A DNA stretch of 64,000 bases from Spirosoma terrae (lineage in GTDB: Bacteria > Bacteroidota > Bacteroidia > Cytophagales > Spirosomataceae), in contig NZ_JAAFZH010000012.1 in the NCBI RefSeq assembly GCF_010435915.1, positions 124,001 to 188,000 of the forward strand, written 5' to 3'. Shown piece by piece: positions 35,829-45,477 of the stretch. The position numbers and the translations under genes were made by a program. Each line of letters starts with the position of its first letter. Within the stretch, counting starts at the first letter, position 1. The notes beneath the pieces were generated by a model. It made no database searches and was not told the DNA's origin. It saw only the letters and a list, made by a program, of their open reading frames with translations.

Positions 35829-35882
35829 TGGTGAGGGGATTTAGGAAAGCGATCCGAAGAGTTCTTTATACGAATCAAACAT

Positions 35883-35923
35883 AAAATCCCTACCAGCGCA
35901 ATAAACGATCTGATAGGGATTTT
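35883..35923 (-). terminator. Hairpin after susD
   Basis: Arms AAAATCCCTA and TAGGGATTTT (10 bp, perfect) with a 21-base loop, downstream of the susD stop. On the minus strand the second arm ends in TTTT. Confidence 0.6.
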
Positions 35924-35945
35924 GGGCGCTGGACTAACGCTTCAC

Positions 35946-37328
35946 TTAATACCCGTCATTCTGGGGGAACGAAGTGCGGTTGTTATATACGTCAATTTCT
36001 GACTGCGGTATTGGATAAACCGTCCGATAGGCTGGCATTGTGATACCCGTTACTTTAATGGCATCAACGGCTGTACCGGTACGAATCAGATCAAACCAGC
36101 GATCGCTTTCAAGCGCCAACTCAAGCCGGCGCTCAGCAATAACAGCCGTCCGAAATGCTTCTTTTGTAGCGAGTTGAGTTGCCGTATACGTAGCAACGCC
36201 AGCCCGAGTCCGAATTCGATTCAGCGCTTTGAATGCCTCGCCATCGGCCTGATAGCCCACTTCGTTCAATGCCTCCGCGTAGAGCAGTATTACGTCGGCA
36301 AAGCGCAATACGGGAAAATCGTTACCTACATCGTTGGTAGCAGATAACTCATCGTAATATTTTCGGGGCACTACGTTGATACTACTCGGCACCGGCACCT
36401 GAACCGTTAGCGGCAGTCGTTTATCACCAGCCGGATAAGCCGCCCGTAACGACGGTTCAATATTATCGCCGATGCTTGTTCCAAACCAGGATCCGTGCCC
36501 TTCGCCCAGCGATCCGCCTTTCTTGAACTTCACCGCAAATAATAACTCAGCGTTATTCTTGTTGGTCACGGCAAATACGTCGGCAATATTCGGCAATAGC
36601 TGATACGTAGTACCGTTGGCCAGATCGCGTAAAATGGCAACGGCCAGATCATACTTTTTCTCCGTTACGTAAACCTTACCCAGCAAACCCTTCGCAGCTC
36701 CCGATGTAGCACGGCCCACATCGTTACCCGTATAGCTTACGGGCAAACCAGCCGCTGCCGCTGTCAGATCTTTTTCGATAGCCGCATAAATGTCAGTTAT
36801 TTCGTTACGTGTGTAGGAACGGGCTTCGGACGTACTACCGGCCGTAAGCACAAGCGGTACTTTACCCCACAACCGAACCAGATTGAAGTACGATAAAGCC
36901 CGGATAAACTGAGCCTCTCCCTTGTAGCGCGCTTTTAACGTAGCATCCATCGTAACCGCGTCGATCTTATCCAGAATCAGATTACAACGGTTAATCCCCG
37001 TATATAAGCTCCCCCACGTATCACGCAGCAACGTATTTGTTGTTGGCTCAATAAACCGGTCGATGTTGTAACGTAGCCCCGACCCCGACGAAGGATCGTT
37101 ATCCAGTACGTTGTCGCCACGGGCTTCGATCAATGTGTTATAATCACCACCATACTGATTGGCGCTTTGCAGCGCGTCATAAGCGCCATTGACAGCATTT
37201 CCGAAGTCATTGGCTGTTTTATAGAAGTTATCGACGTTTGGCTGCGATAACGGTTTAAGATCCAGAAACCCTTTCTGGCAGGCCGACAGGCCACTTAGCA
37301 AGACAAAAAATAAGGCTATCTTTTTCAT
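35946..37328 (-). CDS. susD: SusD/RagB-family nutrient-binding outer-membrane lipoprotein
   Basis: 460 residues. Lipoprotein signal ending in the lipobox LSGLSAC (Cys near residue 17), followed by the SusD-typical start FLDLKPLSQPNVDNFYKTAN. The helical TPR scaffold and C-terminal VILLYAEALNEVGY and RRLELALESDRWFDLIRTG stretches are characteristic. It forms the lid of the SusC transporter and binds glycans at the cell surface. It follows susC after 8 bp in one operon. No glycosidase, anti-sigma factor or hybrid sensor accompanies the pair in this window, so the substrate cannot be inferred. Confidence 0.93.
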   Translation of the reverse strand: MKKIALFFVLLSGLSACQKGFLDLKPLSQPNVDNFYKTANDFGNAVNGAYDALQSANQYGGDYNTLIEARGDNVLDNDPSSGSGLRYNIDRFIEPTTNTLLRDTWGSLYTGINRCNLILDKIDAVTMDATLKARYKGEAQFIRALSYFNLVRLWGKVPLVLTAGSTSEARSYTRNEITDIYAAIEKDLTAAAAGLPVSYTGNDVGRATSGAAKGLLGKVYVTEKKYDLAVAILRDLANGTTYQLLPNIADVFAVTNKNNAELLFAVKFKKGGSLGEGHGSWFGTSIGDNIEPSLRAAYPAGDKRLPLTVQVPVPSSINVVPRKYYDELSATNDVGNDFPVLRFADVILLYAEALNEVGYQADGEAFKALNRIRTRAGVATYTATQLATKEAFRTAVIAERRLELALESDRWFDLIRTGTAVDAIKVTGITMPAYRTVYPIPQSEIDVYNNRTSFPQNDGY

Positions 37329-37336
37329 GGCTGTGT

Positions 37337-40300
37337 TTAAAATGAAAGGTTAAGACCAACCGACGTTGTACGAGGAAGCGGATACGTACCGTAATCCTCT
37401 CCCGACGATAAGGCGCTGTCAGGACGGCTGTTTACCTCTGGATTGAAGCCAAGATATTTGGTGAATGTGAATGGATTCTGCGCCGTTACGTAAATGCGGG
37501 CCCGAGTAAGCCGCAGGCGTTGCAGTACCGTAGTAGGCAGCGTATAGCCCAGCGTAATGGTACGTATCCGCACGTACGACCCCTCTTCGATGTGCCAGGT
37601 CGATATTTCGCCGTTGGAACCGGAAGCCAGGCGGTTAGCCCGGTTAACCAGTCCGTTGCCCGGATTTTCGGCCGACTGCCAGCGATTCAGCGCTCCTTTA
37701 AACAAGTTGCCGTTGCCTTCCATATTGTAGATATAGCGCCGGATCAGATTCATGATTTTGTGGCCCTGAACTCCCTGCAAAGCGACCCCCAGATCGAAGC
37801 CCCGATACGCCAGATTCGTATTGAACCCGAATGTATATTTCGGGAAATAACTCCCCGTAACGGTCCGGTCACTGCTAAAATCTATTTTGCCGTCGCCGTT
37901 CGTATCCCGGAATTTGAAATCGCCGGGACGGGTTGTCGATACGTGTGGATACGCGTCAATCTCGGCCTGATTCTTGAAAACGCCGTCGTTGATCATGGTG
38001 TAGTATTCGCCAATCGGACGACCAATCTGTGTAATGAATTGCGCCCCTGCTACGCCCCCGGCCACAATGATCGGATCGCCGGATGGCCCGAGTGCCACCA
38101 CTTTATTACGGTTCGTAGCAATGTTGGCACTGGCATCCCACCGCAATCGCCCGAAAGTCTGGTGAGTACCCAGCGTGAACTCAAACCCTTTGTTATTCAC
38201 TTTACCAATATTCTGTAGTTCCGTACTGAAACCCGATGTACGCGGCACCGGTACATTCAGCAGCAGATCAGACGTATTGGCATTGTAATAATCGAATGTA
38301 AGACTCAGTTTGTTACTGAGGAAACTAGCGTCAAAGCCCACATCGAGCATGGCCGTTTTCTCCCATTTCAGTTTGTCGTTAGCTGAATTGCCCGGTGCCA
38401 GGCCCGTTACAATGGTTTCTGGACCGAGAATATAATTCTGGTAATTCAACAAACTGACTGATCCATAGTTCGGAATCTGGAAGTTACCGGTTAGACCATA
38501 GCTGGCCCGGATTTTCAGATCGCTCAACCACGTAGCCGATTTCATAAACGACTCCTGCGATACGTTCCAGCCAGCCGATACAGATGGGAAATAACCCCAG
38601 CGATTATCGCGACCAAATCGGGAAGATCCATCGGCCCGAATGGCGGCTGATACCAGATATTTTCCGTTGTAATCGTACTGCGCCCGACCCAAATACGACA
38701 ACAATGACCATTCCTGAATGTCCGACCCACCCGACGATACTTGTCCGGCATTGAGTGTATACACCAGATCGTTCGGGAAGTTGGTTGCGGTGAGTTCATT
38801 GGCTACCCGACGATCCTTCTGCGACGTAAATCCGGCCAGGGCCGATACGTTATGCACACCAAAGGAGCGATTGTAGTTCAACGTATTTTCGACCAGCCAG
38901 TTTACGAAGTTCTGTGCCCGCGAGAAACCAGTTGGCACAGATGCGCCCTTACGATCCCGAATTTCGAGCGTTGACGGCCGAAAATAATCGCGCTGAAATG
39001 TATTGATGTCCGTTCCAACGCTCAACCGGTACGATAATCCTTTGATGATTTCGTATTGCGCAAATGCATTCCCTAACAAGCGTAACTGGCTTAATTTATC
39101 ACTCACCTGGTCAGCAATCGCCACTGGGTTCAAAATCGACGTAGCGCCGTATCCCCAGGCGTTTCCCTGCCAGTTATACGAGCCGTCGGTATTGTAAACC
39201 GGAAAAATAGGCGGCATTTGAAGGGCTAAACCCACAACGCCTTCGCCCAGATACGGCCCTTCTGCTTTAATAAGATCGTGATAGGAATACGTCGGATTAA
39301 GATTCATGCCAACAGTCAGCCGTCCCGATTTAACATCGACATTAGCTCGGGCGCTGTAGCGTTTAAAACCCGAATTGATGACCACACCGCGCTGATCCAG
39401 ATAGTTACCCGATACGTAAAACCTCACGTTATCTTTTCCTCCCGAGATAGACAACGTATGATTCTGAATAGGAGCCGTCCGAAAAATAGCATCCTGCCAA
39501 TCGGTATCGGTCAGGCCGGGCTGCCCCGACAAATACGGGACTATTTCAGGTTGAATCAATGTACTCGGCGCGCCAACGCCCCGGTTTCGAATGTCGTTTG
39601 AATCGGTTGGCTTACCATTGGGGTTTCTATCGAGATAAGCGTTGTTTTTGGCTTCGTAGCTCAGTTGCGCATATTCATACGCGTTGACCATATCAATCTT
39701 CTTGGAAACAGTCTGAGCGCCAACGAACGTATCGTAGCTGATCGTCGTTTTTCCTTCCTTTCCACGCTTGGTAGTCAGCAGCACCACGCCATTCGACCCC
39801 CTAGATCCGTAAATAGCCGCAGCTGAAGCATCTTTCAGTACTTCAATACTTTCAATATCATCGGTATTGATAGTACTCAATACGTTGATCGGGTTATCAG
39901 GAAACTGCGTATTTGTGCTACCCGTAGCATATTTTGTATCACGCGACAGCGGAATACCATCAATTACGTAAAGAGGATCGTTACCCGCACTAATCGACCC
40001 CGTTCCCCGCACCCGTACCGAAAGGCCAGCTCCGGGTGCTCCCGACGTTTGCGTTACCTGAACCCCCGCAATTTTGGCCGCTAATGCCTGATCAAAACTG
40101 GCCACCGGCTGGTTAGCCAGATCACGAGCTTTTACCGAGCCGATTGACGTAGTAATGTCGCGCCGATTTTGTACGCCATACCCGACCACAACAACCTCAC
40201 CAAGCGCATTATCGGCGTTTGTCAATTTGGCATCGACAACGGTTCGGTTACCGACCTCAATTTCAATCGGCTGGTACCCAATGAATGAAAAAACCAGCAC

Positions 40301-40537
40301 TTTGCCAGTGGCTGGTAACGAAATCTGATACTTCCCGGCGGCATCGCTGGTGGCCCCCACATTCGTTCCTTTAACCTGAATCGTCGTTCCGGCCAGTGCT
40401 TCGCCGGTACCGGCGTCCGTCACCGTCCCGGTAATGGTTGTCTGAGCATAACTAACCGAAATGGCCAGCCAAAACAGACTCAATAGCAGCCAAAGCCGAC
40501 GATTATTTCGGACATGGTTGAGTAGATAAATAGGCAT
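37337..40537 (-). CDS. susC: SusC/RagA-family TonB-dependent outer-membrane transporter
   Basis: 1066 residues. Signal peptide with LWLLLSLFWLAISVSYAQ, a carboxypeptidase-D-like regulatory domain (ITGTVTDAGTGEALAGTTIQ), a SusC-type TonB box region GEVVVVGYG, the plug with VRGTGSISAGNDPLYVIDGI and SIEVLKDASAAAIYGSRGSN, then a 22-strand barrel ending in the aromatic TSVGLNLSF. It imports oligosaccharides with SusD, powered by TonB. The 389-bp region upstream is AT-rich and should hold its promoter. There is no FecI/FecR pair, so regulation is probably not by an ECF sigma cascade in cis. Confidence 0.94.
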   Translation of the reverse strand: MPIYLLNHVRNNRRLWLLLSLFWLAISVSYAQTTITGTVTDAGTGEALAGTTIQVKGTNVGATSDAAGKYQISLPATGKVLVFSFIGYQPIEIEVGNRTVVDAKLTNADNALGEVVVVGYGVQNRRDITTSIGSVKARDLANQPVASFDQALAAKIAGVQVTQTSGAPGAGLSVRVRGTGSISAGNDPLYVIDGIPLSRDTKYATGSTNTQFPDNPINVLSTINTDDIESIEVLKDASAAAIYGSRGSNGVVLLTTKRGKEGKTTISYDTFVGAQTVSKKIDMVNAYEYAQLSYEAKNNAYLDRNPNGKPTDSNDIRNRGVGAPSTLIQPEIVPYLSGQPGLTDTDWQDAIFRTAPIQNHTLSISGGKDNVRFYVSGNYLDQRGVVINSGFKRYSARANVDVKSGRLTVGMNLNPTYSYHDLIKAEGPYLGEGVVGLALQMPPIFPVYNTDGSYNWQGNAWGYGATSILNPVAIADQVSDKLSQLRLLGNAFAQYEIIKGLSYRLSVGTDINTFQRDYFRPSTLEIRDRKGASVPTGFSRAQNFVNWLVENTLNYNRSFGVHNVSALAGFTSQKDRRVANELTATNFPNDLVYTLNAGQVSSGGSDIQEWSLLSYLGRAQYDYNGKYLVSAAIRADGSSRFGRDNRWGYFPSVSAGWNVSQESFMKSATWLSDLKIRASYGLTGNFQIPNYGSVSLLNYQNYILGPETIVTGLAPGNSANDKLKWEKTAMLDVGFDASFLSNKLSLTFDYYNANTSDLLLNVPVPRTSGFSTELQNIGKVNNKGFEFTLGTHQTFGRLRWDASANIATNRNKVVALGPSGDPIIVAGGVAGAQFITQIGRPIGEYYTMINDGVFKNQAEIDAYPHVSTTRPGDFKFRDTNGDGKIDFSSDRTVTGSYFPKYTFGFNTNLAYRGFDLGVALQGVQGHKIMNLIRRYIYNMEGNGNLFKGALNRWQSAENPGNGLVNRANRLASGSNGEISTWHIEEGSYVRIRTITLGYTLPTTVLQRLRLTRARIYVTAQNPFTFTKYLGFNPEVNSRPDSALSSGEDYGTYPLPRTTSVGLNLSF

Positions 40538-40926
40538 ACAAACTAAGTTTGAAGGTAAATAGATAAACTAGTGATTGGCTATATCTCTGGCATTACTATC
40601 CCAAAGACAACTCAATCAATTCAGGAGAGGCACAATGATACGACTTCTAATTTTTTTCTAAATAGATTGCGAAATACACTCAATAAAATGATTTTATTAT
40701 CCAATATATTCTTTCTATAATTTCAAAAAATCGGCACAAACTGTAACACAGAGAACTGAATGTCAATTATTTATACTCCCAAAAACCTATTTATACGATA
40801 TAGTATTGCCTGTTGTTAATTGTACTCAACACATTTGATTAACGTAAGATCTACAACCAGAATGGCTGTACGTAATGAGCTTACATAGCGTACCTCATCC
40901 GAGCATACATGCTATCTGCCCGGATT
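40538..40926. other. AT-rich intergenic region between susC and the MATE gene
   Basis: 389 bp, markedly richer in A+T than its surroundings. It should contain the susC promoter (minus strand) and the 3' trailer of the MATE gene. No open frame with protein-like composition, no tRNA and no strong hairpin was seen, and no convincing TTTG-N19-TAnnTTTG pair on the minus strand. Confidence 0.6.
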
Positions 40927-42300
40927 CTACTGAATGATGCTACGATTGATCAAATCGATCCGATTTACCCGCCGGAAGAAACGTATGGTCAGAAAAACAG
41001 CGGCCAGACTCAAACCAGACAATAATCCTATCCAGACACCAATGGCATCTAACCGGAACGTGAATGCCAATACGTAGCTTAAGGGTAAGGCTACAACCCA
41101 GTAGGCAAACAGGGTAATAATAGTTGGAATATTCACGTCCGATAATCCACGAAGACTCCCTAAGGCCACTACCTGTACGCCATCAGAGAGTTGAAAAAAA
41201 CCGCCTACAATAACCAACGAAGCCGCTATTTGCATCACCGCCGGATTGTCGCGTATGTACAACGATACAAGCCATTCGTTGGCCGATAAAAATAGAATAG
41301 CAGCCAGACTCATAAAGCTGATAGCTAATAAAAAGGCCGAAACACCAGCCCGAAATACCCCTTCCCGGCTGGCCCGCCCAACCGCACCACCAACCCGAAT
41401 GGCAGCCGCCGACGAAATCCCAGTAGCCATCATATACGTAACAGATGCCAGATTGATAGCAATCTGATGGGCAGCCAGCCTGTCTTCTCCCAGCCAGCCA
41501 ACAATTACTACCGCCAGCGAAAACGTAGCCACTTCGAAGAAAAACGTCAACCCGCCCGGAACTGCCAGTTTAAGAATCGTTTTCACTTCATCAGCCACTG
41601 AGAGCGAGGCAAACGCACTATTGAAATAGATTTTGAAGCGGGATGACCGATAAATGTAGGCTAGCATGGCAACAGCCATAAACAATCGGGAAAGCAACGT
41701 AGCCGTTGCGGACCCCATCAACCCCAACTCAGGAAATGGCCCTACACCTTTGATGAGCAGATAGTTAAATAGGGCGTTCAAAATCAGCGCCGACAGCGTA
41801 ATCGCCATCGCGACTCGGGGAAAACGTAACCCATCCGCTAATTGCCGGGCAGCCACAAACACCAATAAGGGTACTAACGACGCACTAAGAATCAGCATAA
41901 AGTCGCGGGCCAGTGCCGTCACTTCAGCCGTTTGGCCAAATAAGCCAAAATTGAAGGCTAACAGCACCGACAACCCACCAAAGACCAGACTAAATAGTCC
42001 GGCCACACGCAGACCACCCCGAAAGAGCCGGTTAACAGCTGCTACGTCACTCTGGCTATTTGATTTTGCAACAAGTGCAGCCACTACGGTTAGCCCGCCA
42101 ACCCCAATGCTCGACATCAAAAATGATAAGGAATTTGCCAGGCCAGCCGCCCCCAGCGGTACAGCCCCTAACAGTCTGCCAACGAACAGATTATCGGTAA
42201 CCCCCATTAAGACCACGCCCAGTTGAGCAATAACAATAGGTACACTCAACCGAAAGGTATCAATAAACTCAGGGCGATACGTACGTAGAAACTGTAACAT
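40927..42300 (-). CDS. MATE-family multidrug/organic-cation efflux transporter
   Basis: 457 residues from ATG 42300 (MLQFLRTYRPEFIDTF). The frame is open 81 codons further upstream but that part overlaps the divergent DUF4290 gene and is not protein-like for this family. Twelve TM segments in two six-helix halves; the first half has the MATE-typical IVIAQLGVVLMGVTDNLFVG, and the second VPGGLTFFFEVATFSLAVVIVG. These transporters export cationic drugs or metabolites with Na+ or H+. It is a single gene, divergent from DUF4290-murA by 120 bp. Confidence 0.9.
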   Translation of the reverse strand: MLQFLRTYRPEFIDTFRLSVPIVIAQLGVVLMGVTDNLFVGRLLGAVPLGAAGLANSLSFLMSSIGVGGLTVVAALVAKSNSQSDVAAVNRLFRGGLRVAGLFSLVFGGLSVLLAFNFGLFGQTAEVTALARDFMLILSASLVPLLVFVAARQLADGLRFPRVAMAITLSALILNALFNYLLIKGVGPFPELGLMGSATATLLSRLFMAVAMLAYIYRSSRFKIYFNSAFASLSVADEVKTILKLAVPGGLTFFFEVATFSLAVVIVGWLGEDRLAAHQIAINLASVTYMMATGISSAAAIRVGGAVGRASREGVFRAGVSAFLLAISFMSLAAILFLSANEWLVSLYIRDNPAVMQIAASLVIVGGFFQLSDGVQVVALGSLRGLSDVNIPTIITLFAYWVVALPLSYVLAFTFRLDAIGVWIGLLSGLSLAAVFLTIRFFRRVNRIDLINRSIIQ

Positions 42301-42389
42301 AAAAAATAGAATTGCTGCTAAAAGGACAAAGAAGTAAGCCCTTCTGTTCCCGCAGACAAACAAGTTGCGGATTTTGGTTCGAATGTTGT

Positions 42390-42397
42390 TACTTTTG
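42390..42397 (+). promoter_or_regulatory. Bacteroidota-type -7 box upstream of DUF4290-murA
   Basis: TACTTTTG fits TAnnTTTG exactly and lies 24 bp before the DUF4290 start. The -33 element (TTTG about 19 bp upstream) is not clear; TTG occurs near 42365. Confidence 0.45.
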
Positions 42398-42420
42398 TTC
42401 TCTTTATCACGAATTCGGCA

Positions 42421-43188
42421 ATGCCCTTGAAAGAATACGGCAGCAGTATCCAAAAGTTGGTTGACAATATGGTCAACATCGAAGACCGGGAAAAACGTAC
42501 TCGTTACGCTCATATCCTGGTTGAATTGATGCGACAAATACACCCCAACATGAAAGATGGTCAGGACTACTACAATAAACTGTGGGACGACCTCTATATC
42601 ATGTCGGACTTTACCTTAGACGTGGATAGCCCTTATCCGCCACCATCGGAGGAAGCTCTGGGCAAAAAGCCACAACATGTGCCTTATAACACCCACCACC
42701 TTAAGTTTAAACACTTCGGTCGGAACGTGGATTTGTTGGTAGCAAAAGCCATTGCCATTGAAGATCCAGACGAGAAACGAGCTTTTGTTTCCTATCTGAC
42801 CCGGCTGATGCGCACGTTCTACCAGACCTGGAACAAAGAGTCTGTTGAAGACGAAACCATCTACCAGAGCCTGCTGGAACTATCGAACGGCAAACTGGCC
42901 GACGATATTCAACTAATTCGTGAACAAGGGCTGGTTGAATCGACCCCCCGCGAACGTACCGGCGATCAAACTCAACCCCAGCGAATTGGCGGTGGTAACA
43001 ATTACGGTAACCGAAATAACCAACAGGGGCGGCAGAACGGTGGCAACCAACGGAATTTCCGCAACAACGGTCCACAGGGCCGTCAGAACAATAACCGGAA
43101 CGACGGAAACCAGCGGAACTTCCGTAACGACAATAATCAGGGCGGACGGCCAAATAACAACCGTAATAACGACCGCCGTAGACGCTAA
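42421..43188 (+). CDS. DUF4290 protein with an Asn/Arg/Gly-rich tail
   Basis: 255 residues. The first ~175 form a helical DUF4290 domain (MPLKEYGSSIQKLVDNMVNI at the start; RYAHILVELMRQIHPNMKD). The last ~75 residues are disordered and made almost only of Asn, Arg, Gly and Gln, in loose repeats of the form GRQNNNRNDGNQRNFRN, ending NNDRRRR. Such tails bind RNA or nucleic acid in other proteins; here this is inference. Function of the domain is unknown. murA follows after 104 bp on the same strand, a neighbourhood I recall as common in Bacteroidota, which suggests a link to cell-wall synthesis. Confidence 0.85.
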   Translation: MPLKEYGSSIQKLVDNMVNIEDREKRTRYAHILVELMRQIHPNMKDGQDYYNKLWDDLYIMSDFTLDVDSPYPPPSEEALGKKPQHVPYNTHHLKFKHFGRNVDLLVAKAIAIEDPDEKRAFVSYLTRLMRTFYQTWNKESVEDETIYQSLLELSNGKLADDIQLIREQGLVESTPRERTGDQTQPQRIGGGNNYGNRNNQQGRQNGGNQRNFRNNGPQGRQNNNRNDGNQRNFRNDNNQGGRPNNNRNNDRRRR

Positions 43189-43292
43189 CTCATTACGTTA
43201 CGGCTTCAGCGATAAGACGCTTTATCACCATTCAATACATTGGTTGTCTTAGCCGCCGAACGCTGTAAACAAGGAAACTGTATATCACATTC

Positions 43293-44600
43293 ATGGCTTC
43301 TTTTCAAATTACAGGTGGGCGCAAGCTCAAAGGTGAATTAATTCCGCAGGGCGCAAAGAATGAAGCATTGCAAATTCTCTGTGCCGTTTTACTGACGAAA
43401 GAACCCGTCACGATTCATAATATTCCTAACATCCGCGATGTGAATCAGCTGATCGATCTGTTGGGCGATCTGGGTGTCTGGGTAACGAAAATCGGTGAAA
43501 ACTCATACCGCTTCGTGGCATCCGACGTTAATCTGGATTACCTCGAAAGCGATACGTATAAGCGGAAAGCAGCCGCCCTGCGTGGCTCTGTGATGCTGCT
43601 TGGCCCCATGCTGGCCCGCTTCAAAAAAGGCCGCATTCCTCGTCCAGGTGGCGATAAAATTGGTCGTCGCCGACTCGATACTCATTTCCTGGGTTTTGAG
43701 AAGCTAGGCGCTCAGTTCAATTACGACGCCAACGATGGCGGTTATTATCAGGTCGATGCCAGCAATCTGCGCGGTACCTATATGCTGCTCGATGAAGCGT
43801 CGGTAACCGGTACGGCGAACGTATTGATGGCTGCCGTTATGGCCGAAGGTATTACCACCATTTATAATGCCGCCTGCGAACCTTACTTGCAGCAATTGAG
43901 TAAGATGCTCAATTCGATGGGCGCCAAAATTTCGGGCGTTGGGTCGAATCTGCTGACGATCGAAGGTGTATCTGAATTACACGGCACAGACCATACGATG
44001 CTACCCGACATGATCGAGATCGGATCGTTCATCGGTCTGGCCGCTATGACGCAATCAGAAATCACGATCAAAAACTGCCGAATTCCAGAGCTGGGAATCA
44101 TTCCTGATCAGTTCCGTCGGTTGGGTATTCAGATCGAATATAAAGGCGATGATATTTTTATCCCAGCTCAGGACCGATACCAGATTGAGTCGTTTCTGGA
44201 TGGCGGGATGATGACCGTTTCGGATGCACCCTGGCCTGGCTTCACACCTGACTTGCTGAGTATCGTGCTCGTTACGGCCGTACAAGCGCAGGGCACGCTG
44301 TTGATTCATCAAAAGATGTTTGAAAGCCGTTTGTTCTTCGTTGACAAACTGATCGACATGGGCGCTCAGATTATTCTTTGCGACCCACACCGTGCTACGG
44401 TCGTTGGTCTGAACCGTCAGTTGCCGCTAAAAGGCATTCGGATGTCGTCGCCCGACATTCGGGCAGGTGTGGCTCTACTGATTGCCGCTTTATCAGCCAA
44501 AGGAACGAGTATCATCGATAACATCGAACAGATCGACCGGGGCTATCAGCACATCGATACCCGTTTGAACGCCATCGGCGCAGAAATCATCCGGTTGTAA
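43293..44600 (+). CDS. murA: UDP-N-acetylglucosamine 1-carboxyvinyltransferase, Asp-type
   Basis: 435 residues. It transfers enolpyruvate from PEP to UDP-GlcNAc, the first committed step of peptidoglycan synthesis. Visible marks: the KNEALQILCA start with the catalytic Lys-Asn, the inverse alpha-beta barrel repeats, and the active loop RPGGDKIGRRRLDTHFLG. In Escherichia coli the loop has a Cys (C115) that fosfomycin alkylates; here residue 121 is Asp (codon 43653-43655). Asp-type MurA enzymes of Mycobacterium and Chlamydia are fosfomycin-insensitive, so this strain is expected to be so too. It lies downstream of DUF4290 and is followed by a strong terminator. Confidence 0.95.
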   Translation: MASFQITGGRKLKGELIPQGAKNEALQILCAVLLTKEPVTIHNIPNIRDVNQLIDLLGDLGVWVTKIGENSYRFVASDVNLDYLESDTYKRKAAALRGSVMLLGPMLARFKKGRIPRPGGDKIGRRRLDTHFLGFEKLGAQFNYDANDGGYYQVDASNLRGTYMLLDEASVTGTANVLMAAVMAEGITTIYNAACEPYLQQLSKMLNSMGAKISGVGSNLLTIEGVSELHGTDHTMLPDMIEIGSFIGLAAMTQSEITIKNCRIPELGIIPDQFRRLGIQIEYKGDDIFIPAQDRYQIESFLDGGMMTVSDAPWPGFTPDLLSIVLVTAVQAQGTLLIHQKMFESRLFFVDKLIDMGAQIILCDPHRATVVGLNRQLPLKGIRMSSPDIRAGVALLIAALSAKGTSIIDNIEQIDRGYQHIDTRLNAIGAEIIRL

Positions 44601-44617
44601 TAAAATTAAAACAGTTT

Positions 44618-44648
44618 AAAGGCGCGGGGTTATGTCCGCGCTTTTTTA
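44618..44648 (+). terminator. Intrinsic terminator after murA
   Basis: GCGCGG (44622-44627) pairs with CCGCGC (44636-44641), followed at once by six T. The next gene starts 4 bp after the T-run ends. Confidence 0.85.
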
Positions 44649-44651
44649 TTT

Positions 44652-45473
44652 ATGTCCACACTTAATGTATTGTTCTGGAACGTTCAGCGAAAAAATCTGA
44701 CACATCAAATTACCAATCTTGTTAAACATAAACATGTTGACATCCTGGTATTAGCCGAAAATCCAGCCAGTCCAGTTCAGCTGATTCAAGCATTGAATAC
44801 GGATGGACCATACTATTTTCTAAATCATCCGTTATCACAGTGCAGAAAGATTACAATCATTACAAAGTTCCACTACGATTTCATTGTACCCACTGAAGAA
44901 GATCATCGACTGACCACTCGACGCGTGCGCTTACCTACTGGAGAAGACTTTCTGTTAACAGCGCTCCACCTTGTTGACAAACGTAGTTTTAGCCCGGAAA
45001 GCCAAAATGAAGCCGCAACTTTGGTAGCCGAACAGCTCCGGCGAGTAGAAACCCGCCTGAACATTGATCGACACGTAGTAGTGGGCGATTTCAATATGAA
45101 TCCCTTTGAAACGGGAATGATAAAAGCCAACGGGTTTCACGGTACTATGTCCAGTGAAGTTGCAGGAGGAAAATTGCGAACGGTTCAGAAGCAAGACTAC
45201 CCTTACTTTTATAATCCAACGTGGAGTTTGTTTGGCGACTTGAACAAAGACGTTTCGGGAACGTACTACTACAAACACGCCGAACACGTCTGTTACGAGT
45301 GGAATGTGTTCGATCAGGTTTTGCTACGTCCGGTGATGATCGATAATTTTGTTAAAGGCAGTTTAGAGATTATCCAGACAGATGGTGTAACTTCACTGGT
45401 GACAGCCCGCAGCTTGCCCAACATAGCAACTTACTCCGACCATTTGCCGTTATTTTTTACGCTGACATTTTAA
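44652..45473 (+). CDS. Endonuclease/exonuclease/phosphatase (EEP) family protein
   Basis: 273 residues with the core motifs of the DNase I-like fold: LFWNVQRKN (Asn), VLAENPASP (metal Glu), LTALHLVDK, VVGDFNMNPFE (Asp and Asn) and a C-terminal YSDHLPLFF (Asp-His). No signal peptide. Substrates in this superfamily range from DNA and RNA to phosphoinositides; none is fixed here. The start ATG is only a few bases after the murA terminator T-run, so there is hardly any room for a leader or ribosome site. A protein of unknown function follows after 4 bp, forming a two-gene unit. Confidence 0.85.
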   Translation: MSTLNVLFWNVQRKNLTHQITNLVKHKHVDILVLAENPASPVQLIQALNTDGPYYFLNHPLSQCRKITIITKFHYDFIVPTEEDHRLTTRRVRLPTGEDFLLTALHLVDKRSFSPESQNEAATLVAEQLRRVETRLNIDRHVVVGDFNMNPFETGMIKANGFHGTMSSEVAGGKLRTVQKQDYPYFYNPTWSLFGDLNKDVSGTYYYKHAEHVCYEWNVFDQVLLRPVMIDNFVKGSLEIIQTDGVTSLVTARSLPNIATYSDHLPLFFTLTF

Positions 45474-45477
45474 GCAT

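Noticed and set aside
37520..38218. 232-codon open frame antisense to susC
   Set aside because: susC is intact on the other strand, and this frame lacks a start context and protein-like composition.
42301..42543. N-terminal extension of the MATE protein by 81 residues
   Set aside because: It overlaps the divergent DUF4290 gene and its promoter and precedes the normal start of the family.
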